From: Euphorbia lathyris
Taxonomy: Eukaryota > Streptophyta > Magnoliopsida > Malpighiales > Euphorbiaceae
NCBI RefSeq assembly: GCF_963576675.1
Contig: NC_088910.1
Coordinates: forward strand, 108,280,807-108,344,806
Length of the DNA: 64,000 nt
Direction: 5' to 3'
Under the pieces are notes generated by a model that worked only from the letters and a program-made list of their open reading frames with translations, was not told where the DNA came from and did no database searches. Of this stretch, positions 22,755 through 34,751 are shown piece by piece; the first letter of the stretch is position 1, and every line of letters begins with the position of its first letter. A program made the translations under genes and the position numbers.

Positions 22755-24259
22755 AGGGTGTTCTCAGCGGCATCAAGAATGCTACTTTCAGAGTGTCCTT
22801 TTGGAACCTTGATCTCTTTTGGCAATGTAGTGTCTTCAGGGGTAGGTGTTTCAACAATCTCTGCAGGTTTATGATGGTCAGCAAAGTTAATTTGAGGTTC
22901 ATTTTTACCTTGGGTCAGCCCTTGAGGTAGTGACTCAGTGGCTCCACTTTGGTCAGCAGATGCTGAGTATTGGTCATCCTTAGTTGATTGATTTACCTTT
23001 CCTGCAGGGTCAGTTTCTTCGAACTCAACATGTACAGACTCTTCTAGGGCCTGAGTTCGTTTATTGAACACCATATATGCTTTGTTGTTTGTTGAGTAAC
23101 CTAAGAAGATAGCTTTGTCAGCTTTTGAATCAAACATAGCAAGGTTGTCTTTAGTATTTAGAATAAAACATTTGCAACCAAAGGCACGAAAATATCCAAT
23201 GTTGGGTTTTCGTCCTTTCCAAAGTTCATAGGGGGTTTTCTTAAGTATAGGTCTGACTAAAGCCCTATTGAGTATATAGCATGCTGTGTTGACAGCTTTG
23301 CCCCAGAAGTACTTTGGAAGCCTATTCTCACTCAGCATTGTCCTGGCTATTTCAACCAAGGTTATGTTCTTCCTCTCAACTACCCCATTTTGTTGAGGAT
23401 TTCTGGGAGCAAAAAAGTTGTGGTCAATGCCGCTGGCTTCACAGAATTCATCAAATTGTTGATTTTTGAATTCTCGACCATTATCACTTCGGATGTGAGC
23501 TAATTTTAGGTCTTTATCATTTTCAATTTTTCTAACCAATGTTGAGAATATCTCAAAAGCTTCATCCTTGCTACTCAGCAGGATGACCCAAGTGTACCGA
23601 GAAAAGTCATCTACAATGACCAAGGAAAATCTCTTACCACCCAAGCTCAGCGGCTAGACTGGTCCAAAAATATCCAAGTGTAGTAACTCTAATGGACGCT
23701 TGGTTGAGACTACATTTTTACTTTGAAAAGATTTCTTAGTTTGTTTTCCTTGCTGACAAGCATTGCATAATTGATTCTTCTCAAACCTGAGTTTGGGCAA
23801 TCCCTCAACTAATTGCTTTCTTGCTAATTTGGCAAGGAGGTCCATGCTTACATGACCAAGTCTCCTATGCCATAGCCAGGAATTGTCTTCCTTTGACACT
23901 AAGCATATATTCTTTGAAAACTTCTTTTCTAAGTTCATCATGAAAACGTTGTCAACACGAGGGGCAGTTAAAATCAACTCATTTGTTTTGCCCTCGAGTA
24001 TTTTACACTCAGTGGCATCGAATACAATCTTTCTACCGCTATCACACAGCTGAGCTACGCTCAGTAGGTTATATTCAAGTCCTCTAACTAGGGAGACTGA
24101 CTCAATAGTAGGATTACCACCAACAGTTCCTGACCCTACTATCTTACCCTTTTTGTTGTCTCCAAAATTTACATTTCCACCTCGTTTATGAACAAGTGTG
24201 ATGAACTGAGTTTCATCACCAGTCATATGCCATGAGCACGCGCTGTCAATGTACCACAA
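22755..24259 (-). pseudogene. Copia GAG-pre-integrase and integrase
   Basis: Residues from MWYIDSACSWHMTG (the protease D-S/T-A-type site, here DSACS). The GAG-pre-integrase zinc region follows with WHRRLGHVSMDLLAKLA and LCNACQQGKQTKKSF (HHCC-type). A TAG follows GPV at about 23651. The same frame then gives the integrase core: VIVDDFSRYTWV (Asp), IRSDNGREFKN (Asp), PQQNGVVERKN (Glu), so the D-D-E triad is present. The segment ends in an acidic Pro/Thr/Gln-rich linker at 22754, where the frame shifts into RT. It normally cleaves the polyprotein and inserts the cDNA. Confidence 0.88.
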
Positions 24260-24300
24260 TTTTGACTACTCGGCACACCTCAGGCCTACCTGCAATATAA

Positions 24301-25374
24301 CTAGTTATCTTTAGGTACCCAAGTCTTTTTGGGTCCTCGTTTGTTAGAGTCAGCAGGGGATACATCATACTTAATTTTATGACGACACACATTGATAGTG
24401 TGGCCATTCTTCCCATAGAAGTCACAATAGACCTTCCATTGGGGATACCTTACTTGCTGGTCAGCACCTTGGTGCAGAACATACCAACACACTTTTGTGG
24501 TGTGTCCTTCCTTTCCACAGAAGTCACATTGACCTTTCTGCTGAGTATTCCATCTCCGCTGACTAGTGCCGAAGTACTCAGCGTTTGGATAGAACCTTTT
24601 CTTAGCTGATGTGTTCAGCTGATTCTGTATGGATGTGATGTCCTTCCTCAGTTTCTCAGAATCTGATTGGACTTCAGAGACAAACCTATGCATGATTTTT
24701 AAATTTTCATTTTGTCTGGTATTGTCCTGGAGAAGATGTCGAAGGTCACTGAGTTTGACCTCCTCAATTTCATCACATCGCCTGCTGAGTGCTCGTATTT
24801 TCTTGTTACACTATTGGATAAGTGTGTAGAGATCACTCAGGGCATTTATCATTTCATTTCTGAGCAAAGGTAGAGACATTACCTCAGTTGAGTTTTCCTC
24901 ATGATCAGACCCACCAGAGAGGTCAGCTTGCTCAGAACGGCAGAAGTCAGCAGACTCATCAGCCATGAAACAGATGTTCGCTGATTCAGTGGCATTAGCT
25001 TCAGACGAGGTTGACTCATCACTGTCACTCCATGTTGCCACCATTGCCTTTCTACTGCGCTTCTTATCTTTCTTTAAGGTAGGACAGCTTGACTTGATGT
25101 GTCCAGTTTGATGATATTCAAAACAGGTAACGGGCTTTGAGCTGTCTTTCTTGTGTCTGTCGTCGGTTGACTCAGCTTTATATTTGTCATTTTTCTTAAA
25201 TGACTTTCTGCTATGTCTGTCATTCTTTCAAAACATCTTTTTCATTTTTTTGGTGAACATGGACATTTCCTCATCATCTGATGAGTCAGCATCAGTTGAG
25301 TCAGCTTTCATGACAAGAGATTTTTGCTTCTTGTCCTCAGACTTTTCTTTTGCTTTGAAATTCTTCATAGAGAT
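24301..25374 (-). pseudogene. Copia gag C-terminal region with zinc knuckles
   Basis: Frame-broken minus-strand segment. It contains CDFCGKEGHTTKVC (CX2CX4HX4C) and a second decayed copy CDFYGKNGHTINVC, in which Cys2 is Tyr. Upstream is a first decayed knuckle CFEYHQTGHIKSSC near 25085-25130, and AMVATWSDSDESTSSE (about 25010-25044) followed by an acidic region. This AMVATWSD block next to knuckles is characteristic of Sirevirus gag. Knuckles bind the genomic RNA. The helical stretch MHRFVSEVQSDSEKLRKD may be a coiled coil. Confidence 0.75.
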
Positions 25375-26043
25375 CTAATGGGTCAGCAGGGATCCAATAA
25401 GCTCATCATACTTATAGGTGGATAGGTCCTGAGCTTCTTCAACAACTGTTTTCTTTGCCTGCCAGCTTTTGGGAAGACTCCTTAGAATTTTCTTCACCTG
25501 TTCTTCCTCAGTGAAGTTCTTACCGAGTCTCTTGAGCTCATTGATTATATTAGTGAACCTTGCATTCATCTCAGAGATGCCTTCATCATCATTCATCTCG
25601 AACATCTCGTATAAACGCATGTGTTGATTCACTTTGGATTCTTCAACCTTGCTGGTTCCTTCATAGGTCACTTCCAACTTCTTCCAGATTTCTTGTGCTG
25701 GCTCACAACCTAAAATCTTATTGTATTCTGCAGAATCTAAAGCACATTGAAGCATGTTTATAGCCGAAGCATTATTTTGCAATTTCTTAAGGTCATCCTC
25801 GTACCATTTAGCCTCGCTTTTGACAGTTTTTACACCGTCAATGATTTCATAAGGAACAAAAGGGCCTTGGACTATAGCCAGCCATGCACTCATATTTGTT
25901 GCCTGAATGAAATTTTTCATCCTGTTCTTCTAGAAGGTATAGTTAGCTCCGAAGAACAGTGGAAGCCTTGAAATAGACAATCCCTTAGGGAGTATCTGAG
26001 TTGTTTGATTTCCTGGAAGGAAACGAGTGCTGTTCTCAGCCAT
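25375..26043 (-). pseudogene. Copia gag N-terminal (UBN2-type capsid) region
   Basis: Best start is ATG at 26043 (MAENSTRFLPGNQTTQ), about 50 bp after the primer site. A TAG at 25930-25932 interrupts it just before MKNFIQATNM. Then follow the capsid-type motifs WLAIVQGPFVPYE, AINMLQCALDSAEY, AQEIWKKLEVTYEGTSKVEESK, LKRLGKNFTEEEQVKKILRSLPKSW and DELIGSLLTH. This matches the UBN2 family of Copia gag proteins, which build the virus-like particle. It is truncated by a stop at 25375. Confidence 0.85.
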
Positions 26044-26090
26044 TACAGGGATCAGCTCAAGATAGTTTTATCTTGGTTAGTGAGCTGTTA

Positions 26091-26103
26091 GGCTCTGATA
26101 CCA
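26091..26103 (-). promoter_or_regulatory. Primer binding site, tRNA-iMet type
   Basis: The minus strand reads TGGTATCAGAGCC, the standard initiator-Met tRNA complement of plant Copia elements, two bases from the LTR edge. Confidence 0.88.
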
Positions 26104-26410
26104 CTTGTTGGTCCCGTGTAACGTGATAGTGTTAGTTCCAAGTGGGGGGGTTAGGAACTATTATAACTTTTAAAACAATAATGCTGACTTATTTTAATGT
26201 TTAAGGTTTTAACTCAGTTTTTAGGTCAGCACCGCTGAGTATGATACGAGACAGCTTTAATCAGCTGCTGACTATAGCTATTTCAATCGTGAGTTAGGAA
26301 ATAATGTTTAAGTTAATTCCCAACTCAGCACTCAGATTACACAACTCAGCATTTAGATTACTCAACACAGCATATATTAGTTATTGTTTTGTTGAGTGAT
26401 ATTTAGCAAG

Positions 26411-26412
<2 letters not shown>

Positions 26413-26458
<46 letters not shown>
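26413..26458. repeat. (AT)n microsatellite
   Basis: About 46 bp of uninterrupted AT. The sister LTR at 15930-15953 has roughly half this length. Confidence 0.9.
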
Positions 26459-26460
<2 letters not shown>

Positions 26461-26942
26461 AAAGATAAAGGGTTAGAAGTTACTCAGCAGACTTATCCAG
26501 GTTCGGCCTCTCCGCCTACGTCCAGTCCCTGGAGATCCTTCCGAACTTTTTGAATCCTCTACTGAGCTCTTTAAAGATAGAGCACAAACCATTTACAATA
26601 GCAACTGAGTATGCAAGAGTACTGATAGCTCCCATTTATATAGTGTTTTTAGGATTAATTTAGATTGTTTTTATTAGCTTCTAGTTAAGTTTTTGTATTA
26701 ATTTGTTAGTTTTTAGTTAAATTTAGTATTTTCCTTATTTATGGCATTTTCGGTGTTTTCAGGGATTTTCAGGGACCTTTCGTGCATTTCTGAACCAGAC
26801 CCAAGCCTATTGGAGCATTTTCGGATCATTCAGGGATCATCAGAGCACTTTTGGGATTCGTCAGGGACCATTAGAGCACTTTTCGGAAGCCCATGGACCT
26901 AAACAGATAAAAGCCGGAGCCACAGTTCCTCAAATATGACTT

Positions 26943-27016
26943 GTCTCGGCGAGACATCACCTGCCTCGTCGAGACAGGCCCTCGTCTCGTCGAGACATGC
27001 CTTGTCTCGACGAGAC
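26943..27016. repeat. Four phased GTCTCG-N-CGAGAC palindromes in U3
   Basis: 13 bp dyads at 26943, 26963 (first arm imperfect, GCCTCG), 26984 and 27004; start-to-start 20, 21, 20 bp. The centre base varies (G, T, T, A) while the arms are kept. They lie about 130-200 bp upstream of the TATA box. Confidence 0.9.
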
Positions 27017-27022
27017 GAGGCG

Positions 27023-27048
27023 GGGGAAGGCGCGCCTGCGCCTTCCCC
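27023..27048. repeat. GC-rich inverted repeat (hairpin)
   Basis: Arms GGGGAAGGCGC and GCGCCTTCCCC, 11 bp each, with a 4-base loop GCCT. Directly follows the phased palindromes in the same LTR. Confidence 0.88.
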
Positions 27049-29035
27049 TTTGCTGAAATTGGCGGATCAGGGCCTTAAAAGCCCATTTAACACTTTGTAA
27101 ATGCCATTTTTACCCCTGAGGCATTAGGGTTTCCTTCCTAACTCTATAAATAGGGAGCTAATCCTAATCTTTCAGGGGGGGATTAGCCACTTAATAAATT
27201 GGAGAGCCGCTAGGGCTTTCTCTCCTCCATAATGTAGATTTATATTTTTTAGATTAGATTTCCAGCTTTCTAGGTTAGATTTATTTTCAGTTTTTATTTC
27301 TTTCAAGAACAATTGATGGGAGAAGTTCCTCATCTTCTATTTCTGTAATTGGAATCGGCAAAACGGGTTTTGGATTTCTATCTCTCCCTCTTATCTTTTC
27401 CTTTAATATTCAATTGAAGCTTTTTTCATTGTTCCTATTTTCCTATTGCTATGATTGGTTTGTCTATGAACTGATCTCCATCCAATTTAGGATGGGGATG
27501 AAATTGATTATAAGAATATGTATGATTAGGGATCTAGGACATTTGATTGATCAGTTTATGCATGCTTAATGCCTAGAAATTGTTAGGAACAGGATTTATG
27601 CTAGAATGAACATTGATAATGATCAACTAGCCTGTTTATGTATATAATGTGCTTAATGCATGTGACCCTGACATTAAATAGGATTATAGATAGATGAGAA
27701 CCTGACCACGGAATCGTCTATACCGAACTTGTGTAAATCTGACTTCGCTAGAGACCACTAGGAATGAGGCTTTGTGGCTGGGCTACGGCTTTAGCCTTAG
27801 TTGTCAATAAACCTAATGCTTTGCATGACCTAGGGTATATGCCTAATCAAGCCGTCACCCGAATGCATGTGAATAGGTTAGACAAATCCCGTACAAATTT
27901 GTCTTTCACTTAGGACAATTACCTTCAATCATTGGTAAAACACAAATCTGAACTCCCTAAACCCATACCTAGGATTTAATCAAAGGAATCCTCAACCTAT
28001 ATTGTGCCATCCGTCAATTCACCTTCTACCCTGTCAATTGTTCACTTTGTTTTGTTATGTTTATTTCCTTTAATTCAATTAGTTAGTTATTAAAAACCCA
28101 AATCTTTATCCAACCCTCTAAACAATTAGATCATTCTAGGTAGATTTACTAGTTATAACGAATAGTCTTTGTGGTTCGATCTCGTGCTTAGCACAATATT
28201 ACTTGTTGCGATAGGATACACTTGTCCTATTAAATGCTATATATTTTACGAGCATCAAGTACCTTCCTCTATTCCTCTACTCAATCATATCTCTACAACT
28301 GAGTAATATAACCGAGTACTCAGCCTCTCTCTACCACTGAGTACTATAACCGAGTACTCAGCCTCTCTTTTCTAACCTTTTACAAATGATAAGAAATTGT
28401 TCTTGATACAACAAAGAACACTTTAGATGAATAAATCAATCTAGACTTTTACACAAAAATAGGAGTTGGTGTAAGAGCTTGCTTTTTCTTTTCAGACAGC
28501 TTCTATTTTGGATTTTCCAAATGAATTGACTTAATGAAGATTTTGCTTGTCTGTCTTGTAATGATTCAAGTATGAAGTGGCCTTTTTATAGTGATGTTTG
28601 AGGCATCAATTATTTGCATCCTGACATATCCGTTATGGGGAAACGTTCTTCTTTCGTCATCACTTGGTTAGCACTCAGTGCTGCAGGCCAATCTTGTCTT
28701 CTGTCTTCGTCAGACGATCATTGATGCTGACCTGACGACCATTTATCTTGACACAGCGGCTTCGCCTTCAAGCTTTTTAGAACAATACATTTTATTTCTC
28801 AAAGTTGAGTTGCATTTTACTCAGCTCCGGCTGTGTGACTTGCATCTGCTGACTTTGTCTTGACTTATACATTTTTAGTTCATATTCTTATGAATCAACT
28901 TACTCAATATTGAACAAACACATTAGTACAATTAAATCAAAGCAATTAAATTTAATTGTAATGGAGTATTTTTATCATGGAGATTAACTTAAATAATTTT
29001 GTCAAATCAAAATCATGTGAAAAGGTGTTTCAACA

Positions 29036-30110
29036 CCTACGTGGATGGCCAATGTGGTCCTGGTAAAAATGTGTGTGGACTTCACTAACCTTAATAAGGC
29101 ATTCCCCAAAGACTGTTTCCCACTACCCAACATCAATTAGTTGGTCGATCAAACGACAAGACACTAGGTGTTATCTATCATTGATTGCATAACATGATAT
29201 CACCAGATTCCTATGAACCCGAATGACAAAGAGAAAATAGCCTTCACTGCCCACGTGGGCACCTTCTGCTACAAGGTGATGCCCTTTGGTCTCAAAAACT
29301 TTGGAGCCACATACCAGCACTTAGTTAATAAATTTTTTGTAGACTAGATAGGAAAGACTATGTAAGTGTACATAGATAACATGGTAGTGATGAGTGCTCG
29401 AGCAAAGGACCACCCATCCGATATTAAAAAAGCAATATCATCTTCTACAAGTATTAGATGAGGCTGAATCTATAAAATTAAGTTTTTGGAATGAAGTCGA
29501 TAAAATTCATGGGATTTGTGAACGGAATAGAGCCTACCCTAGATAAGGTTTATATTATGCTGGAAATGGAGCCGTAAAGGGCACTACATAAGGTATAAAG
29601 ACTAAACGGGAAGCTCACTACACTAGGAAGATTTCTATCATACTCAGCTAGAAATGCCTACCTTTTTTATAAGCTCCTAAAGAAAGATCACCCGTTTAAA
29701 TGGGATGATAAATTCCAAGCTTTCGAGGGAATCAAAATGATTTTGCTTGACCCATAGTTACTTAACGCTCCATATGAGGGGGATGTCCTTGAATTGTATC
29801 ACACGGTTGTCGAGGAAGCAATAGCCACGGTCCTGCTAAAAGTAGAGGAGGGAGAAATCTTTCCCATATACTACCTTATATCAAGGTTCTAAGAGGGGAA
29901 GAACTATGGTGTTTTATGGTAGAGAAGGTGTTGATCGTGGTAGTGCATGTGATAGCATGCCCCTAGCCCTACTTCCAGGTCCATACAATGATTGTACGCA
30001 CAAATCTCCCTCGAAAAAAGGTTATCCAGAAGTCGGAAGTCTCTAGATGAGTAACTGAAATGGTTAGTGAGAATATCATAGTTCAACATCTTATTCAAGT
30101 CAAGGAAAGG
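29036..30110 (+). pseudogene. Gypsy (Tat-type) RT and RNase H remnant
   Basis: Plus-strand text recognisable through many stops: VDFTNLNKAFPKDCFPLP, PMNPNDKEKIAFTAHVGTFC, KVMPFGLKNFGATYQ, VYIDNMVVMS (catalytic YVDD now YIDN), then a decayed RNase H region (FYKLLKKDHPFKWDDKF, PYFQVHTMIVRTNLP). The sequence starts exactly where the Sirevirus-like LTR ends, so the RT was cut by that insertion and its upstream part lies elsewhere. Confidence 0.75.
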
Positions 30111-30149
30111 GATGAAGGCATAGATTTTATGTGGAGCAAGGTTTGATAT

Positions 30150-30355
30150 TGATGATGATCGCACGAAACACTTGATATTGATATCCATTTTATTCGTGAT
30201 TATGTGGAGCAAGGTTTCTTAACTACCCCTCATGCAAATTCAGAAGATCAACTAGCATACCTCTTCACTAAACCATGGATTGGTTCAAAACTTGCAGAAT
30301 TATCAGTCAAGCTTGGAATTGTTTCATCACCAATTCCAGCTTGAGGAGGGACGGT
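30150..30355 (+). pseudogene. Copia RNase H C-terminal remnant
   Basis: Plus-strand frame reading DIDIHFIRDYVEQGFLTTPHANSED then QLAYLFTKPWIGSKLAELSVKLGI, ending PIPA with a stop and TTGAGGAGGG. This is the pol terminus plus a polypurine-like tract of a different Copia element. Only a scrap remains. Confidence 0.7.
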
Positions 30356-31748
30356 AAGCTTAACAGCTATTAAAAGTTATTGTAAGGTACTGTTATAGTC
30401 TATTAAAAGAGAAATTTTAAAATAATAGTCAAGATAAAACGATGACATGTTCTCAAACGATAAAAAAAATTCAGTAATATTAATGACTTGAAAGAAAAAA
30501 AATATCATCCAACATCAACAATATTATAAAAAAAAAATATTGTTTTTTTACGTTCTAAACCAGATTGCCAATTTTTTTTACAAAAATCAGTCTTCAAAAT
30601 TCCACAGCACAAATTTATTTTATTTGTTTTTTTATTACTTTTCTCTAATATTTATGGAAATGAATTTTTTAAACAAAACATTGATTTTCTTTATTTTGAA
30701 CATGGAGTGCTTTATAATGTGTACTGTTAAAGCTAGCGTGATGATTATTTAGAGTTTAGTCCATTAATTGAAAGGTAAATAAATTTGAACAAATATTAAA
30801 ACTTTAGAACTAAATTTCATGAAATTCAACATTAAGAATTTAAACTAAAAAAAAAAAAAAAGGCAAGCGCCAAAACTATTATTTTGGTATTTATTCCTGA
30901 AGCGTAATTCAATAATATAACCTCTGATTGAACAGCAGCCCAATTATTTAAGCCCAGTTTATTTTAAAAGTGATGATGAAATTTCAACCTCCACATTAAT
31001 AATAATAATAAAAAAGCCTAATTGAAAGTAGATACAATTAATAGTAGCTTTTCTTTTAAGTACGGCCATATACGTGTTCTAATTCAGATAAACCAAACAT
31101 CTTACTAATAATTTTGGCCCAATTTTCACACTTGGCAAACCTGAATTAGTTACATATAATCATTAATACTATAATTCAAACTTAACATTATTGGAAGATT
31201 GAATTTTTCCTTAATATCAATCTACAGCTTTCCACATTCACATTTCTTTTCACTCCTTCATCATTATAACTCTTTTACATTATTCATCCGGGCCGGATTT
31301 TTCGTTTCCCTCAGAAATCGAATCAGAAATCTCAAAAAAGTTCCTCACATGATGAATTTTTTTTATTTACGAAGTTAGAATAAAAACATACATGGGAATA
31401 CCTTTTCCACCGCGTGATAATCTTATCATAGACTCTATAAAGATTCTCAAAATTAGTAACAAAATTATATAGGTATATATCTAGTTGAAGGCCCCGTGAT
31501 GCATGGATATGATATTTTCGACATGTTTAAAACATATTTATAAAATTCAAATCTTATATTCAATAAAATTTAAAAAATTCATTGTTGATGTAACATGCAA
31601 AAGGGCAAGCACAATAAAAGATAACACTTATAATTTATTACACGGTGAAACCCATATTTTTAACAATCAAAATTGAGAACAAAAATATAACTAAAGAAAT
31701 CAAAAGTTGAGAAAAAGAAATATCTAAAAACGTAAAAGATAGAAATGA

Positions 31749-31786
<38 letters not shown>

Positions 31787-32689
31787 GTTTCATTGATTTC
31801 TTTACATTTTATCACACCTAGATCTGATATCTACTTCTATATTCAAACTTGCGCACAATTTCATATATAGTTGTTTTGTAAAAAATATATTATAAATAAA
31901 AACCAATTTTTTTTTTTTTAAAAAAAAAAGTTGATACAGAAACGAAACATATCATATTTCTCATCTTTAACTGTGTCACTAATTATTCTACTAATTAAAT
32001 AAAATAAGATAATGAATTAAATAAGACTCGTCATTGAATTGGAAATTAAGGTCGACATTTACACTAAAAATTTGGCTTAATTTGTCAATTTGGTGTTGAT
32101 GGTTAGTGACAATGACGGGACAGAGCTAATAGTTTTCCTTTTCCTTTCAATTCAAGCATTCTCACAATAAAATCTAGTTTCTCTAACATCCTCTCTCATT
32201 GCTCTTCTTCCTCCGTGATATTCTTCCTCCTTTCTTTGAACAATTATACAATCTTTCATTTATATTTTACCTATCTCTTTCACATCAAATCTTCAACTAT
32301 ATAAAGCTGATTTAGAAAATGTTATCAAGAAGAAACTGACCTAAGAAGTCAAGAACTTCAATGTCATCTCTTTACATAAAAAACGAAAATAATTAGCCAA
32401 GTTGCTCAAAATTGAAGCAAGATTATCAAGAACATACCAATTATTTGTAAACATAATATATATCATCAATCAAGAAAACTTATCACAAATTCATCATAAT
32501 ATATAAAGTTAATAAAATGGATCAGAAGATTGAGATAGAAAGAACATGATTTTTTTCTTAAATTGATACTTTAGGTTTGAACTCTAAATATGAGATAGAG
32601 AGTTTATTATGTGGAAAACTGAAGAAGTTTTATGAGAGAGAATATAAAGATTTTTTTAGACTTACACGCAAAATTCCTTGAGGGTGCAT
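30356..32689. other. AT-rich intergenic region
   Basis: No gene recognised in about 2.3 kb. Contains an A16 run near 30847, an (ATA)n microsatellite at about 31747-31784 and T/A homopolymers near 31910. No structured repeat or protein trace found on either strand. Confidence 0.5.
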
Positions 32690-33230
32690 AGTTGAGTTGT
32701 CTCCCATTATTTGTTAATATGGCATGAGGCACCCCATATCGAGTTATATAATATTGTATTGCACAAATGTTATAGCTCTATTTTCTGTAATAGATGCCAT
32801 TATTTCTGCCTACACACACTTTGTGAAGTGGTCGATGGCTACTATTATAAACGTCTTTTATGAGAGGTTCACACGAACGGGCCTAAGATACCAATCCCTT
32901 ATAGGGAAAAGGGCTAGGGAGAGTCGATCCCCTTCATATCTATGAGGGTAAATTGTATATGTTAACATGGAGCTGGCAATTGGACAACGGTGCACTAATT
33001 TTGCAACATCCTTGTCCATAGATTGCCAATACAATCCCTCTACTCGTGCCTTCTGTGTTGTCATTTTTTCTCACTGGTGTGATCCATAAAGTCCCTCATG
33101 TATTTCTTCTAAACATTCTAATCCTTTGTCTCTAGAGATGCACTTGGCCCACTTGTGGCTTAACGACTTCTTATACATAGTCCCCCCGCACCACATATAG
33201 TTAAGACCTTCGAACTATTTCCACCTCCTC
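32690..33230 (-). pseudogene. Gypsy integrase remnant
   Basis: Minus-strand traces of the integrase zinc-binding and core regions: CISRDKGLECLEEIHEGLYGSHQ, then GLYWQSMDKDVAKLVHRC, and after stops AEIMASITENRAITFVQ followed by a degraded GIP...DNG region. The typical HHCC residues are partly lost. Likely a Tat-type element of similar age to the 29036 remnant, but in the opposite orientation. Confidence 0.65.
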
Positions 33231-33261
33231 GTTTTTATTCTCGAGGAGCTATGACCTTCAA

Positions 33262-33710
33262 ACTATAGCCGAACTTTGGGGCATTTTTTCTGGTTTAAAA
33301 ATGGCCAGATTTGGGTATTAATAATCTGATTATTGAGTTTGACAGTATGGAAGTAGTGAACTTCATTTTACACAAGTGTCCCTTACATCATCCCTCAAGA
33401 TCCTTAACTCGACAGATGCAAATGTTGATGTTCGGTTTTAGAGATGCTCGTGTTCTGCGAAAAGATAATCAAAGTGCAGATTTTTTGACAAAGAAAACTT
33501 ATGATTTTCCAGTTAACATCACATGTCTTTTTGTGTTCTGCTGATATACAAAAAATGTTGTCAATGGACTTGAGGGGTTATACCTTACCCAATCATGTTG
33601 CTGCTCAAGGCAGCCTTTTTGTTTGAGTTTTTCCTCTTTCATTTTGTTTCGGGTTTTTTTTTTTTTTTTGCTGCGGTGTGTTTTTTAGTTCAATTGTTCA
33701 CACAAAAAAA
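33262..33710 (+). mobile_element. 5'-truncated LINE fragment (RNase H end) with A-tail
   Basis: Begins in an RNase H (AELWGIFSGLKMAR, then NNLIIEFDSMEVVNF, RVLRKDNQSADFLTKK) and ends with a T-rich 3' UTR and an A8 tail. Flanked by ATGACCTTCAA (33251-33261) and ATGACTTTCAA (33711-33721), an 11 bp duplication with one mismatch. About 450 bp, a classic dead-on-arrival LINE insertion. Confidence 0.8.
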
Positions 33711-33721
33711 ATGACTTTCAA

Positions 33722-34751
33722 TTTTAATCAACACTAATATATGGGAATAAATTCAATTATTGATATTATTTTAACAACTCATCAAAAATATTTTTAAAAC
33801 TTTTCTTCATCATTTGTCAATGAATAACTTTTCAATTTTGATCCAATACAAATACATGGAAAATAAATTCAATTTACTATAAATTATAAATAATAAATAT
33901 ATATAAATGACTATTCAATTTTTCTTTATTGTTAATACTTTTAAAACTCTTCTCGATCATTTCTCTCTACTTTTGTTATACATTAACAACTCATCAAAAA
34001 TACTTTTAAAACTCTTCTCTATCATTTCTCCCATACTTTTGTTATTATATATATATATACCCTAAAACTACTTTAAAATGCATAAAACTGCTTAAATTAT
34101 TGATAAAATTATTATTCAATTCAAAATATGATATAACAATTAAATAATTAATCAAATAACCATCAAATCCACTTGTTTAAATAGAAATGAAACTAGTCTT
34201 ACTTTTAAAACATTATAATTAGATCTTTATTATTTCATATGTTTTTTTAGATATAATAATAATAATAAGAGTTTGATTGCATGAAGTCTTGTAAATTAGA
34301 AAACCAAAGAAGTTGAGGTGCAGTATGCAATACTGTGATCAATTTTTGGATGTTAAATTCATGGTACATATTTCTTTTTCTCTCTTTTTTTTTTCCTCCC
34401 TTATTTCTTACAAAGAAATAAAAACAAAAGGCAGAATATGACTTTTACAGTTGAAGGAACAAACCAACATTACACAAACAACAACAACAATACGAATGCT
34501 AATAGAAACTTATAAAACTATCTTATCCTCTTATCCTATTATCCCTCTTCTATATTCTCAATAATATGTTCAATCAAATCTCTTCTCTCGAATATTTGCA
34601 CCCTTCATATTATCATCCATTTACCACTTATCCTGTAATACCAAATAGTCGTGTCAGTTCCGTTATCACCTCGTGATCAAGGGTCTTATGTGTTTAAATA
34701 AAAGATCAAGAGCTCAATCTGCCAAAGTCAGAAGTGGTTACCTAAGTCAAG
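33722..34751. other. AT-rich intergenic, downstream of the ORP gene
   Basis: No gene. Around 33775-34035 a ~45 bp phrase (CAACTCATCAAAAATA, then TTTTAAAACTCTTCTC, ATCATTTCTC) recurs two to three times with changes. Short AT and AAT microsatellites at 34046 and 34255. The 3' untranslated region of the minus-strand ORP gene probably lies in the right part of this stretch; I could not place its poly(A) site. Confidence 0.45.

Larger units (their letters stand above)
26623..28257 (+). mobile_element. Solo LTR, Athila-like Gypsy family
   Basis: 1,635 bp running TGATAGCTCCC...TACGAGCATCA, flanked on both sides by AGTAC (26618-26622 and 28258-28262), a 5 bp duplication. Removing it restores the host LTR word GAGTACCTTCC. 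No internal region remains, so it is a solo LTR left by LTR-LTR recombination. A TATAAATAGG box is at 27145-27154, which sets the plus orientation. Ends and overall layout (GATACACTTG...ATCA end) resemble the Athila-like LTR at 55393. Upstream of the TATA box lie phased palindromes. Confidence 0.9.
15909..29035 (-). mobile_element. Sirevirus-like Ty1-Copia retrotransposon with 3' accessory ORF
   Basis: Read on the minus strand: 5' LTR (29035-26106, with a nested solo LTR), tRNA-iMet-type primer site, gag, integrase, RT-RNase H, a spacer of short repeats, accessory ORF, polypurine tract, truncated 3' LTR. Order integrase before RT is Copia. Gag features (KKSRKAMVATWSDSDES-like text, UBN2 fold, CCHC) and a post-pol ORF point to the Sirevirus/Maximus lineage. 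All ORFs are broken. The right border TGTTTCAACA is followed by CCTAC, inside a Gypsy RT remnant, so the element inserted into an older Gypsy copy. Confidence 0.88.
26106..29035 (-). repeat. 5' LTR of the minus-strand Sirevirus-like element, split
   Basis: Plus-strand edges are TGTTGGTCCCG (26106) and GTGTTTCAACA (29035). Subtracting the nested solo LTR and its duplication leaves about 1,290 bp, close to the 1,347 bp plus-strand LTR. Both LTR pieces show the same 16435-type TATA region (CCTTTTTATA around 28581). Includes an (AT)n run at 26413-26458, longer than in the sister LTR. Confidence 0.88.
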
